This document shows positions 12,421 through 24,300 of a DNA stretch of 64,000 nucleotides, in pieces. How positions within the stretch are numbered: the stretch's first letter is position 1; every line of letters begins with the position of its first letter. The DNA is taken from contig MJGA01000004.1 in assembly GCA_001910725.1 (NCBI GenBank), positions 1,860,001 through 1,924,000 on the forward strand, given 5' to 3'. The translations under genes were made by a program, and so were the position numbers. The notes under the pieces are model-generated. The model made no database searches and was not told the origin of the DNA. It saw only the letters and a program-made list of their open reading frames with translations. The stretch is from Phanerodontia chrysosporium (lineage: Eukaryota > Basidiomycota > Agaricomycetes > Polyporales > Phanerochaetaceae).

Positions 12421-13736
12421 CATCACGAAGTAATGCCTTCGCCACGGCAACACATTGCGCATCAAACGCCGACGCAGTCTCGGTTTCTGTACATAGTCTA
12501 ATTCATTCGCTGGCCTGGCGCGCCCCTTTCTCTCATCGTGAGTGTCCATCATTGCGGTACTGCCGGAACTCGCTTCTGAAGCATTTTTGTCGCCAGGGAC
12601 CCCCTCACAACTTCGCAACTGTACGAGACACTATCGCTGCTGATGGTTGTCCTCCTTCTCTATCGCACTCTCTCTCTCAACCCTGTCCCGACGCTCGTGT
12701 AGAGCTGGCTCAGAAGCGCACGCGCACTCCCTACAGCCCCTTGGCGACACCCCTATCTGCACTGTACCCATCTTAATTCTGCGGGCTCTACGTGTAGGGT
12801 ACTCTCTCGCCCGCCTTTTCGCTGTTGTTTGTATACGCTGTACCATCTTCCCCGAACGGACCTTTGCCGTCGTTACGATACGCTCTGTCGTACTTCAACC
12901 CACCCACGCTCGTTGCACGTGCTCGCCGGCCGCTCCCAAAGCGCAAGGGCAACTTTGGAACTATTTATTAGTCATATTTACTGTTAATCCAGTTGTACAT
13001 TCCCCAATAGTCTGTCTGCGTTCTCTGGCCCGCTGGGGCATTGTGAGCGGCATCAGCGCTGCGCGAGGTGCATCTGCGTGCATCAAGCTTGGGCCTCCTC
13101 GCCCGGAGCCCATCGAAAAAATCGCAGACTCTTCCTTCCGGTCACACCGGAATTACAGAGATCGTGGAATGCAGCACGCTGTTGCGCGATCGCTTTATTG
13201 CGCTATCGAAGGCTGCAGTCGATTTTTCAGGCTATTTTATCGCGGATTTTCTTGTTGCGTAGACGAGCGATCGCGCTGACTGCGGACGGCCGGCGGCGTA
13301 GTGTGGCGGAGCCGCTCGCCGGTTCCGCCACCCAGGGGCCCTGGCGAGCGACGCCGCGACGCCGTATCATGCAGTGCGGGGATCGCCCGGTGTCCTGATC
13401 ATTCGCCGGGAAGGAAGCACCCCGAAGGAGCTGCCGCGGGCAACGCAGGAAGCACAGGGCTCGGTGCTCTCGCAGCCCGCACGCTGTGAGACGGGGTCTG
13501 GGCGGCGCATCAAGACCCGCTGCGTGCCCCCCTCACATGCATGGATGCGGTGCGGCGGGCGATGGAGGGCCCGCAGGCCGTCCTTATTGTCTCGTCCTGC
13601 TAGAAGGGGCGTCGCAAGCTGCGAGATCCATATGCGAGATAGCCATGCGCGCGACGCGCGAAGCTCCGGGCGGAATGACCATGAGGGGTATGTCAGAGCA
13701 TCTGCGCGGAAATCTGGCATTGCCGAGATGCTGTCA
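12421..13736. other. Intergenic between convergent BTB and kinase genes
   Basis: About 1.3 kb holding the 3' ends of two convergent genes. Only short frames of mixed composition; nothing recognised. Confidence 0.5.
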
Positions 13737-16700
13737 TTAGCCCACGAGCACGATCAGGTTAACAAAAGAGAGGGGCGCGGCCAGATGCTTCCGCATCACC
13801 CTTAGCATTCTTCCGTGAAAGGTATATTTCGCTAGATTAATGGCGAGTTTCGATGCTAAATCCCAAGTCCGCGGTGTAGACCTCGTCGACGCAAGGCCCA
13901 ACCTCCAGAGAAGAAATATTAAGGCGAGAGAGAAGACCACGCTCGCGTGACTGTTGAAGATCTCCGACTTGCTCGGAAAGAAGGATCCATTATGGTGACC
14001 ATCGGGGAGGGGAGCCAATGACGGTGCCGGTGGGCGAACCAAGGCCTGTGGGCGAGCCAACGACGGTACCTGCAGGTGACAAAGGCGGCGACCAAACGAG
14101 CGGAGGGTTGTGCGGTCCTGCAGACGACCAGAGGCTCGAGGAGCCCTAGATCTAGTAGGCGTGCGGTCCCGCTCACTAGGCGACCCGCCACGCAAGACAA
14201 GAGAACCGAGCGGCAGCAGATCGTCGCCAGAGCTGATGCGCCGCATGCCTCCCGTATTGTCTGCTGCAGACGATGACGAAGGAGGCGGCGCCGCTCCCGC
14301 TCGAGTCGGACTACGCGAGCGCCGCGCGCCTTGGCCCGCAGCACTGGCGCCGCCGCCGCCCGTTCTTCGAAAGCGGCGCGAGGCAACTGTAACAGGTCCC
14401 GCACCTGATGGAGGGCTCACGTATGGCCTCGAACCGAGCTTGAATATCTGACCCGGTGGTGTCCGCGGAGGAGGCGGAAGAGGCCCAAGCAGCGACGGCT
14501 GCACCCTTGCGCCCAGCGCGGCCGTACTGCCCGCCGTGCTGCTCCCAGCTCTCTCTTGACCTTGCTGAACGTCCTGCGACTGCTCTGCACGTTGACCTGT
14601 CTTGCTACCACGCACAACGGCTTGCCCCCGCCCGGCCTGCGACACCACATGCCCGTCTGGTCCGTGCATACGGGGGCGCCCCACAGCAGCCGCAGGAGGC
14701 GCACCTGCACCCCGTACTTTGGCCGTCGTGCCGTCAGGAATCCGAGCAGGGTACGGATGATACCTCACGCCTGCTTGCTGTGGCGGCATACCATGCCCGA
14801 CTGATGCAGCTGCCATCGACGGGCTAGAGGAAGCTGTGCTTCTGCCCGTGCCCGCTGCTCAGGCTGAGCTGTACATTCCTCAGGCTGCGACATTGCCCGC
14901 TGCATCACGCCCAGGAGTGGAGGTCTTGGCAGGGTCAAGGAGGCAGGAGGGGCATTCGAAGGGCCTGCAGCGGGCGGCGAGGATTCTGGCGACCCCAGAA
15001 CGTTCAGCATCGACGGCTGACGGCTCAAGGGAGCAGGCCTCCTCGGTGCTGCCGGCTGAGCAGCAGGACCAGCCGGCGGCAGCACCGGAGGCTGGCTCGA
15101 AGACGATGCCTGCAACGGCGTCCCAGTCGACGTCCCGGCCGTGGGCTGAACAGCCTTGAGCTTGTCCTCGCTCTCCCGTATCTCCTTGTACTCCTGGAGC
15201 AATCCCTCCATCACGTCGAGCGACTCGTTGATCATATCCTCGCTATGCCCCATGTTGCGGCCGTACCGCTGCAGTGTCTCGCGCAGGGTCCATCCCCATG
15301 TCTTCGCGGCCAGGAGCATTTGGTCAAGACGCGGTCCGAACCGCGCTAATTCCTCGCTGGTAAAGCTTGAAGTGGACTGCACGTTCTGCTGCACCTTTTG
15401 CGATCCAGGTGTCGCAGACTTGCCAGACTTCTTCTTCTCAGATCGTGCCTGAATGATGTCGGCGACCTCCTCGTCTGGCCACAGGTGCGTCTCCTGGAGT
15501 ATAGAGTTGACGCGAGATTTGCCGCACTGCAAGTTGGCGACGCGGAGCCGTTCCTGCTCCCATAGTATCTCCTCCTTCGTGGGGGCCCATCCTTCCCCTC
15601 GATCGCATACTTCCACTTCAACACTTTCATCGCAAGGCGACGCACTGTCCAGCCCTGGGCAGCCCCGTATTCAAGCAGTTCTCGGACTGTCACGGGCACC
15701 GCATTGAACTCCTGCACAAGCTCCGTCTCTTCGAGTGCAGGAGACGAAGGCAATGAACCAGGTGCGGTCACTTTCGGCTTGACGTTAGGTGCTCGGAAGA
15801 GGGGGAGTGAGCCGGCCTTGAGCGAACGCGGGATCGAGTTCGTCGGAACCGTCTCCAGCTCATTCGGATCGCGTCTCTTCGTGCCTCTCCCTTCTTGCTT
15901 GGCCTGCGAGTCGGCTTTGGCATTGGCTCCATCACTTGTGTCAGTTCTGGTCGAGGTAGCAGCAGGCTCGCCCTGTGGCATTGGCGGTTGCTCTGAGGCG
16001 CCCGTCACAGGGTCCTGTGTGGAACCTTGATGCCTCACGGTATTCACGTCCTGGGCGGCATCATCATTCGCCGCCTCTGTCTCCTGGTGCCGCTTATATT
16101 CCTCGGTGTGTTTAGCGAACTTTGCCTGCAATGCCGCGCGATCCTTGGCCCGTTGTGCCTCATCAGATATAAACGGGAGTCTCCAGCGACGAGAGCGCGT
16201 GTCGTGCTCCAAGTGTCGCGGAGGCTGCACCTGGGGCAGGCCAGGCGTCTCCGCTTGAGGCGGCATTGGGCGTTCGTGCCATGTTTCTGCACTGGGTGTC
16301 CGTTCTGTAGGAAGGTATGGTGCCTAACACGCATGTCAGAATCAAGTCTTGGTCACGTTAGGAGGCCGACACGTACTAGGTACGTCCTGTTCTCGATGTC
16401 CGCCCAGCAATAGCCGTCGTACCATGCATGACAGCGGATATCGACGTTGACCACCTTTCCAGACTCCAACCTCTTGCACTTCGCCCCAAGGCGCTTCTCG
16501 AGATCCCACACCAGCATGTCGTCCACGAGGCTTTTCAGCAACGGGTCGACCGCAATTGCGTTCGGCCAGCAGTAGTGCGCTGCGAGCACGCGCATGAAGA
16601 CGTCGTCGGTCTCATCGTCCTCGGTGAGAAACTGCTCCGGATCAGGGTGCGGGTTCGCGAACACCATCTTGCCCGTCGCCATCTCGTACAGGATGCACGC

Positions 16701-17855
16701 CGCGCCCCACCAGTCGAGTGCCTGCTTCACGGCGGACGACTCCTCGCACCGCGTGATCTCCGGGGATCCGTACGCCATTGTGCAGATCTCCATCCGCTGC
16801 ATCTCGTCCCAGCGCGACGAGATCCCGAAGTCGGCAAGCATGAGGTACCCGTTGCTGCCGATGAGGATGTTGGCCGGCTTGAGGTCGCCGTGGGCGAGCT
16901 TCAGCGCCGCAAGGTGTTCGAGCGCGACGACAATGTTCGAGAAGTAGAATTGTGAGACGGAGGGGCGGAGCGGCGCGTGCTTCTCGATGTATGCGGCGAG
17001 CGTACCGAGAGATCCGAGTTCTTGCAATGTGTACAGGTTGCGCGAGTCTGCGAGGCAGTCATACATGCCTGCGAAGAATGGGTCCCAAGGGAGCCACTGG
17101 AGGTTCCCTCGTTCGACATTCTTCACGTCCCAGAAACGATCCGTAAACCAAGTTGGGTGCTCCTGTATACATGGTCCACATTCAGCACCTCGACCGCGCA
17201 GCAGCCATGAGCAGAGTACACTAACCGGTCCCTCTTCGCGTACCTTCCTCTTTAGTACGGATTTGACAGCCATTTCGCAACCCTCAAAATCAAGGGGGTG
17301 GGCATACTGCCTCTTCCGTACGCGCACGACACCGACACGGCCGTACGAACCGACGCCTGAGCAGCCAAATGGTCAGCATACGACATCCCAGTCGAGCAAT
17401 ATGTACAGACGCACCCAGTGCCTTGACATACTCGAGATCCGTCAAATCCAGGCGACTAGGCCGTAGCTGATCACGCTGCCACTTCTGCTTGCGCCGCAGT
17501 GGCTCCCGGCCGTCGGTGGCGCTCTCATACCAGGCGATGGCGTCTTCCGCCTTCCTCGCCTTGCTCTGCTTCTGCTACGCATCAGCATACATGCACCGCC
17601 GTCTCAAAGGACACTCACAGGAAACTTGTGCGCGACGTACGCGTAGCGCACCTGCTTCTCGCCGACGCGCTGCTTCTTGCGCTTGCGCGCGCCCTCGGAC
17701 TCGGAGTCGGAGAGCTCCCACGGGTGCGGCCGTTTCTTGCTCTTCTTCCCAGCCTGGGTCTGCTGCATGAGCGGGTCGTGTTTGAGCACGCTCGCCACCG
17801 CGGCCACAGGCGAAGACCCCCTAGGCCGCTCAGGTGAGTCTGGTATTTCTGGCAT
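13737..17855 (-). CDS. Atypical AGC-like Ser/Thr protein kinase with long disordered tail
   Basis: Begins MPEIPDSPERPRGSS. A basic bipartite nuclear-localisation-like stretch (KKSKKRP ... ARKRKKQRVG) follows within the first 70 residues. After two introns the kinase domain starts: LDLTDLEYVKAL, glycine loop GVGSYGRVGVV, VAIK-like lysine in EMAVKSVLKRK. The catalytic loop is HGDLKPANILI (Gly replaces the Arg of HRD), then ADFGIS, YGSPE instead of APE, DWWGAACILYEMATG, and DLEKRLGAK, all AGC-like. The remaining C-terminal part is long, Ser/Pro-rich and not recognised, with two similar GWTxR-containing helical segments. Two frame breaks occur in it (near 15591 and near 14845), each repaired by one base, so the end of the protein, given here at 13737, is uncertain. 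Likely nuclear; substrate unknown. Confidence 0.75.
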
Positions 17856-18497
17856 AGTTCGCAGAGGCTGTCCTAGGTCGCGCTGAGTTGCTGTGGTGGA
17901 AGATGTGGGGAAATGTGGTTAGGTCTCGCAAGAGCGAGAAGGGTGGTGGTGGTAGCGGTACAGGTTGTGAAAGAGAGGACCATCCTTGTTGCCAAAGAGC
18001 TTTGTGGCCAAAGACAAGAGAAAGCCACCCGCGTTGACTGCCATTCCTGGCACGCGTCTGATACCATCAATGATCTTTCACCGAGAGCAGGAATGGAAAG
18101 TACTTCTCACGACCCTCGCTTGCGAGAAAGCACACCGCAATACAAGACGAGTGTTCGTGAGTGTATTCAAAAGTACAACAAATGATACAGGAAAGCCGTG
18201 AGGTGTGCGAAAGCGCGCGTACATACACAGCGTAGGTAGAATGAGAAGGAAGTAGTCCGCAGTGCATCAAACGTTGGCCCAAGAGTGATTGTAGAGACGT
18301 CGCGAATAATGAAGAGCGATTATGGCAAGTTGGCAGTGGATAAGTTACTCTATGTCTTCTCTATGTGGTTGCCGTTTGCTTGAGTTCGTGTGTATGGTGC
18401 TTTTTGTCAACTGAAGGCGTTCTGTGCGTCGTGGAGGGCATCCAGGGGGGTATGACGACGACGGTACATGGGAGCGTGTGGGGGCGATGACGCGAGT
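17856..18497. other. Intergenic, kinase promoter region
   Basis: About 640 bp between the start of the kinase gene and the 3' end of the SDR gene (both minus strand). No protein or RNA gene recognised. Confidence 0.5.
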
Positions 18498-19966
18498 TTA
18501 GACGCAGCAGTAGCCACCGTCAACGAGGATCTCTGTGCCGGTCATGAAGCGAGACGCGTCGCTTGCAAGGAACACGATGGCACCCTAGACGCGTCAATAA
18601 AGTGAGCAGAGATCGTTTTGGCAATGCGGGAAATGGATCTTACAGCAAGATCCTCCGGGTCACCCATGCGGCCCATGGGTGTGAGGCTTTCCCAAGTTTT
18701 CTATCGCAGACGTCAGGATCCGGCAGAGGATTGCGCCAAGGACGGGCTATCTACGCACCTTGAGCTCCTGGTCGTGGGCGAGAATGGTCTTTGTGAGCTT
18801 GGTCAACATGTAGCCGGGGCTGCACATTCGAGAACACGGCGGTGAGCGACGGAATGAGTGACGTAGGCGGTGAAACGTACCTGAGGCAGTTGACACGGAC
18901 ACCCTTTTTCGCCCACTCCACGGCGAGCGAGGACGTCATGTGCTTGACCGCTGCAAAGCAGAACCGCGGTGGTGAGCAGACCGGCACGGAAATTGAGTGA
19001 GGGTGGAGAGGACGCACCAGCCTTGGCGGCGTTGTAGGGCGTCTGTGGCTGGGGAATGTTGACAATCTGTGCAAGCGGCGGGCGTCAGCGTCTGAGGGCG
19101 GCGCAGGCGTCGGGGCAGCGACGTCATAGACCGGGGCCACTTACGTTGGCGGACATGGAGGCGACCAGGACGACGCTGCCTCCGCCCTGGGGGATCATGT
19201 GTCGCGCCGCCTCCCGCGCGGTGAAGAACGCGCCGTGCACGTTGATGTCGTACAGACGCTTTATCCGGTCAAAGGGGTAGTCGAACGCAGAGTAGTTCTC
19301 GACAATGCCTAGTTCGAGTCAGTATGTGAGGGATAGCTCAGGGAAGCAGTAGCACGCACCGGCACTCGCGACGACGCTGTCGATGCGGCCAAAGGTGTCC
19401 ATGGTGCGCCTGTACGCCTGCTGCACGCTGAGCTCGCTCGAGACGTCGCAGCCGATGCCAATGATCTGGTAGTCCTTCGGGTCCATGTCACTGTCAACTT
19501 CACACCTTATCAGCACGCTGCGCACGACAAGAGGGCAAGGGGGAATCCGCACGGCATGCTTCGTCGATGAGAGCGCGGGCAGACTCTTCGGCCTCCTCTT
19601 CCTTGAGGTCGACGATGGCGAGGTTCGTGCAGCCGGAGCGCACAAAAGCGCGACAGAACTCGTTTCCGAGGCCGCGGGCGCCGCCTGTCACGAGGGCGAC
19701 CTGGGCGACACGTCCGTGAGCGTCAGCGCGCGAGGGGGGAGACGGGGGCGCGCCCTTACCTTGCCGGCCATGGAGAACTCGGGGAGGAACTTTTCCTTGC
19801 GTGCCTTGGCGGCGACGGCGCTGTTCCACCGGACCTGTGCGCCGACGAGGATGCGCTGCCTGTGTGCGGACGGGACGCGGCTCGCGGCGACGGCCTGGGA
19901 CGCGGGGGCGGGGAGGAGGGCGCGGGACGAGGAGGGCACCGCGCGAGAGAAGAGTCGCGTCGACAT
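18498..19966 (-). CDS. Short-chain dehydrogenase/reductase with probable mitochondrial leader
   Basis: NAD(P)-dependent oxidoreductase of the classical SDR family, closest in feel to D-arabinitol/L-xylulose/sorbose-type polyol reductases; the substrate cannot be set from sequence alone. The N-terminus (MSTRLFSRAVPSSSRALL ... VRWNSAV) is Arg/Ser/Ala-rich without acidic residues, like a mitochondrial presequence. Cofactor loop VALVTGGARGLGNEF, then AIVDLKEEE (acidic end of beta2), CDVSSELSV, VASAGI, SVVLVASMSAN, catalytic YNAAKAAVKHM (YxxxK), a PGYMLT-type segment, and the C-terminus FMTGTEILVDGGYCCV. At least seven short introns; all join in frame. Stop TAA at 18498-18500. Confidence 0.9.
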
Positions 19967-21316
19967 GGTGGGTGTGGGCTGGGTGCGTGCGAGGGGGGGT
20001 TGGGGACGAGAGAGAGAGATGAAGGAGGGCGAGGAGGGGCGCGGGCGCGGGCTATAAGGGATCGGGGATGGGGCTGGAGCACCACTTCACCACCCGGGAA
20101 AAAGGAAAATTGAGGACTGGGAGGCTCCGAGAAGGCAAAAAGACAGGCAGGCTCGCGCTAGGAGGAGAGACCCTGTCTGGGCCCAGGAGGTGCGTCGGAC
20201 CGCAGAGGAGGCTCTGCACCGGAAGCCAATCGAGAGCAGGCCATGATCCGCACCGCACCTTAGACCCGCGCGTGTCTGTGCCAGATGACCACCACAACCA
20301 CTGCCGAGCCTGCGCGGTCTCTCACCGTTGTACGTCTTTCCTGACAACCCGCGGCGGGGCACGCCCAATTGCAGCCTGGCATCACCCTCACGCCTCACGT
20401 TTATCGCCCCCGGCGTGTCTTCTAGCGAACACAACGGCAGCGTCGCCAACGCCGCTCTTCGCAGGGGGCACTCTGCGACCCGCTGCCCACGCCCGGAGCT
20501 TGTGAGCTACGCGGTTGGCCGATACAACACTCGAAACCCGTTCGCCAGCGCTCTCGTCCCAGCCGCGGTCGGCATCGCAAAACTTACGTTTCTCGTCGAC
20601 GCGGGTATACTTCGGCCGCATCTCCGCGGTTCCTGTCCACGTTGCCCACCGCCGGGCCCAGCCCCGCCACGCCCCCCGCCTCATCCCCACGTCCGAAGCC
20701 TTACCCCACATGGCAACCCCGCCCCCGCTTTTGGCAACTTTGCCCTCGCCCCGCAGACCAGAGTTCGGTGGACAGCATAAAATTCGACATACTCTATACT
20801 GGTGCTACTAGAGACCCTGTACGTGCGGCAGGCGCGCAGTACAGCTATATATACGTAGAGAGAGGCATATGGCGGTAACCAGTCAATCCAAACGAACGTG
20901 GGGGCCAGACCGAGAGAAACGTCTTGGTGCAATATGGTGGGTGGTATGAGTGATCGAGTGTAAAGGGGTATCTCCAGCATGAAACACAGAATGCGGAAGC
21001 GAAGGGCGGATGAACAGAAAATAGCAGTCACGGCGCAAAAAGAGCAAAACGACAAGGTGCGAATAGGTCGGGGAGTCACTGACGAAAGTGCAGTGGGTGG
21101 AATTATATGCGGACGAGTATGTGTGATGATTCCCGGGTAGACGATGAGTTCCGAGGGGAGCGAGATAGAGTGAAGAGACGACGCCGGCCAGGTGCGGACC
21201 GTGTTCATAGAGCGATCGGTCCAGGGCAGCCAGAGGCCGATCAGGAGAGATAATCCAATCGAGACCAGAAATTCCAGGGGAAGGGCGGAGGGGAACACGC
21301 GGGCAGAAGGGACCGA
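19967..21316. other. Intergenic between SDR promoter and kinesin 3' end
   Basis: About 1.35 kb. Frames over 100 codons exist in the GC-rich part (20068-20811) but show no family motif and are Arg/Pro-rich. Probably the SDR promoter plus the kinesin 3' untranslated region. Confidence 0.5.
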
Positions 21317-24300
21317 TTACAAGCACGCGAACTTGGACTTGCGCCGCTGCAGCTCGTCCATCCGATTGTCGAGCTGTGCGCGAGCACGCTCCTTGGCACG
21401 ACGCTCCTCGTCGAGGCGGATCTCGAGGCTCTGCTTCTCCTCCACAATCGAGCGGCGGACGTTGGCGACCTCGTTCTTCGCCTCTGCAAGCTCCTGGCGC
21501 AGCGTGACAACTTGGGTGTTCAAGTTGTCCCGCTCGCGCGAGATCTCGGTAGCCTGCATGCGCGCCTTGCGTACTGAGACCGAGGTCAGAAAGAAGGCAA
21601 AAGGTAAACCTTAATGGGAGAAACTCACAGTTCTTCTCGGCGTCCGCCAGGGAAGTCTCAAGCGTGGCCACCATGTCCATGTGCGCCTGCAGGTCGCTCT
21701 CGCAGTGCATCAGCTGCTTGTTGAGCGTCTTGATCATCGCGTCTTGCTCCTCGAGCTGTTTCGCCTGGGCCTGCACCTGCTGCAGCAACTTCGAGTCCGG
21801 TTGCGCAATCGCGGGCGACGCGACCGAGGGTGCCACGGAGGTCGCAGGCGTGGACGGAGCATCCATCGAGTCGATGCTTCGCGACGAGAGGGACAGTGCC
21901 GAAGACGCCGTGCTCGGCTGGGCTTCGTGAGAGCGAAGCGTTGGAGTCGGGGGTGTGCCGTCAGGGAGACTCGGCAGGGGTGTGAGCGGGGGGAGCTTCG
22001 GCGCCGGGATTCCGTTCGAGCGGCCAGCGGCGCTGCCGACCCGTTGCGGTGGCGACGGACTACGGGTGTGCAGCTGCGCTTGCAAGTCCCGGAGCGCGGC
22101 ATCCTGCTGGCTCTTCTCAGCCTGAAGCGTCTCCATCTCGTCCTTCGTCTTCTGGAGGCTCTGTTGCATCTCTGTGAGAGCCGTCCGGTGGCGCTCGAGT
22201 TCTTCCGCTAGCGACGCACGCTGTGCCGCTTCGTGCTCGAGCTCCGAGGTCTTGTTCCGCGCTTCGTCGAGCTCTGCACGTAGCTTGTCGAGCTCAGAGC
22301 TCAGTGCAGCACGTTCGGAGTTGACATGAGAGAGCTGCTGTTGCAATGATGCGACTTCGTCGGCCTTCTCCTGGAGAGCAGCCTCTTGTTTAACACGATC
22401 GGCCTCCCAAGCTGCGTTCGACTCCTCAGCGGCTGTCTTGTGAGACTCGAGTTCCTCGAGTAGAAGGTCGTGTTCCTGCTGTAGAACCGCGTATTGCGCA
22501 GCGTGTCGCGTGCTCATGTCTGCAACTGACGCCGAGAGCTGTGCCTTCTCAGCCGCGAGAGCATCACGCTCTTCGAGGAGCGCCGAGAGCTCAGCCTGAT
22601 GCTTCGCAGCAAGCTGAGACAGCGATTCGGAGAGTCGAACCTTCTCCTCGGCCAACAAGTCGCGGTCCTTGCGCAATGTGGAAAGCTCCTCTGTCTGCTT
22701 TCCCTCAAGATCCGAGAGCGAAGAGGTCAGACGAGCCTTCTCCTCCAGCAGGCGCTCCGTTTGTGCGCGGGAATCCTCCAGGTCCCTCCTGTGCTGTTCC
22801 TGTGCTGCGAGGAGCTCGGACTGGGCTGCGGCCACCGCGGTCTGATGCTCGGCCTTCAATCGCGCGAGCTCCTCCGCGTGGGCCTGGGCGAGCGCATCAC
22901 GCTCCTCTTGTTGACGTAGTTCCGCGTCTTCCAGGGCAGAATCGTGCGCCGCCTTCAGTCGCGTGACTTCCTCTTCGTGGCCACGCTCGACCTCTTGGAG
23001 AACAACGGCCTGCTGCTGTTTAGTCGCTTGGAGACTCTCCTCAACCTGTTGGCGTGCGGCCTCGGCGGAAAGCTTCTCCTGTCGCACCTTCTCCAGCTCG
23101 GCAGTCAGTTGAGCAATCTCGGCGGCGGAATCATCTTGAAGCTTTTTCATCTGAGCTGAGTGCTCAGCTACCAGCTTTTCAAGCTCTGCCTGGTGCTGCG
23201 AGTCCTTGGCTGCGAGAGCCTTGGCGTGGTCGGCGGAAAGCTTCTCGATAGCGTCATTGTAGGCAGACTCCTTGTCGTGAAGGATGGCCGCATGGTCGGC
23301 TTTGAGCCTCTGGACGGATGTGCGGTGCTGCTCGTCCTTCGTCGCGAGTGTCTGCGCGTGCTCGTCCTTGACCTTCTGAAGGTCCTCCGCGAACTGTCTC
23401 TCCTTGGTGGCAACGGCAGACGCATGTGCCTCCTGCAACTCCCGCAGAGCAGTCTCTTGCGCAGACTGAGACTCTGTAAGGGAGCCCTCACGAGCGATCT
23501 CTGCCATGCGAAGCTCGCGGATATGCTCGTCCTTGAGACGTTCGATAGCGGTGGCATGTTCAGTGGCTTGCTTCTCGAGTGCTTGTGCATGGTCCATCCG
23601 CAGTTTCATCAGGGCCTCGTAGTATTCCTCCTCGGTGCGCTGCAGCGTCGCGGACGACTCATCCTCCTTGTTCTTGAGAGACTGTTGATGGTCCGAGATA
23701 AGTTTCGATATCGCTTCCTCGTACTCCTTCCGCGTCTCCTCGACAGCGAGCTTGTGGTCCTCGGCGCGCTTGTGCAGCTCTAGGTCGTGCTCCGCGCGGA
23801 GCTTGGCAATAGCCTCTTCATGCTCGGACTTGGCCTTTTCGAGAGCGGCGGCGACCTCAGCTTCATGCTCCTCCCGAATACGCTGAAGGGTCTGAGTGAC
23901 TTCTTCGTTGCGACGACGGAGTTCTTCCTCGTGATCTGCCTGCAGCTTGCCAAACGCGGATTCATGCTCTTGACGGGCTTTCTCAAGTGCAGCTGAGGCG
24001 TCAGCGAGCTGGGAGCAGAGGTCTTGAACTCCGGCGTCGTGTTCGTCCTTGAGCTTCGACAGGATACCGTCGACCTCAGCTTCCTTGACCCGGAGAGCTG
24101 CCTCGTGGTCTGCCTTCAGCTTTTCCACTGCCGTGGCGTGCTCAATTTGAGCACGCTCAAGGGCCTGAAGCAAGTCTGCTTCGTGCCGCTGCACCTCCTC
24201 TAACTTGCTAGATCCTCTTCGTGCTTGTACCGCAAACCTTCGATCTCGTTCGACATGTTGAGAGCCTAAGCGTAGGTTTAGTACAGTTGAGGCAAACAGA

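Noticed and set aside
20883..21300. Extension of the kinesin frame to 20883
   Set aside because: This is read-through of an intron in a non-coding frame; the real last exon ends at 21317 with a coiled-coil sequence.
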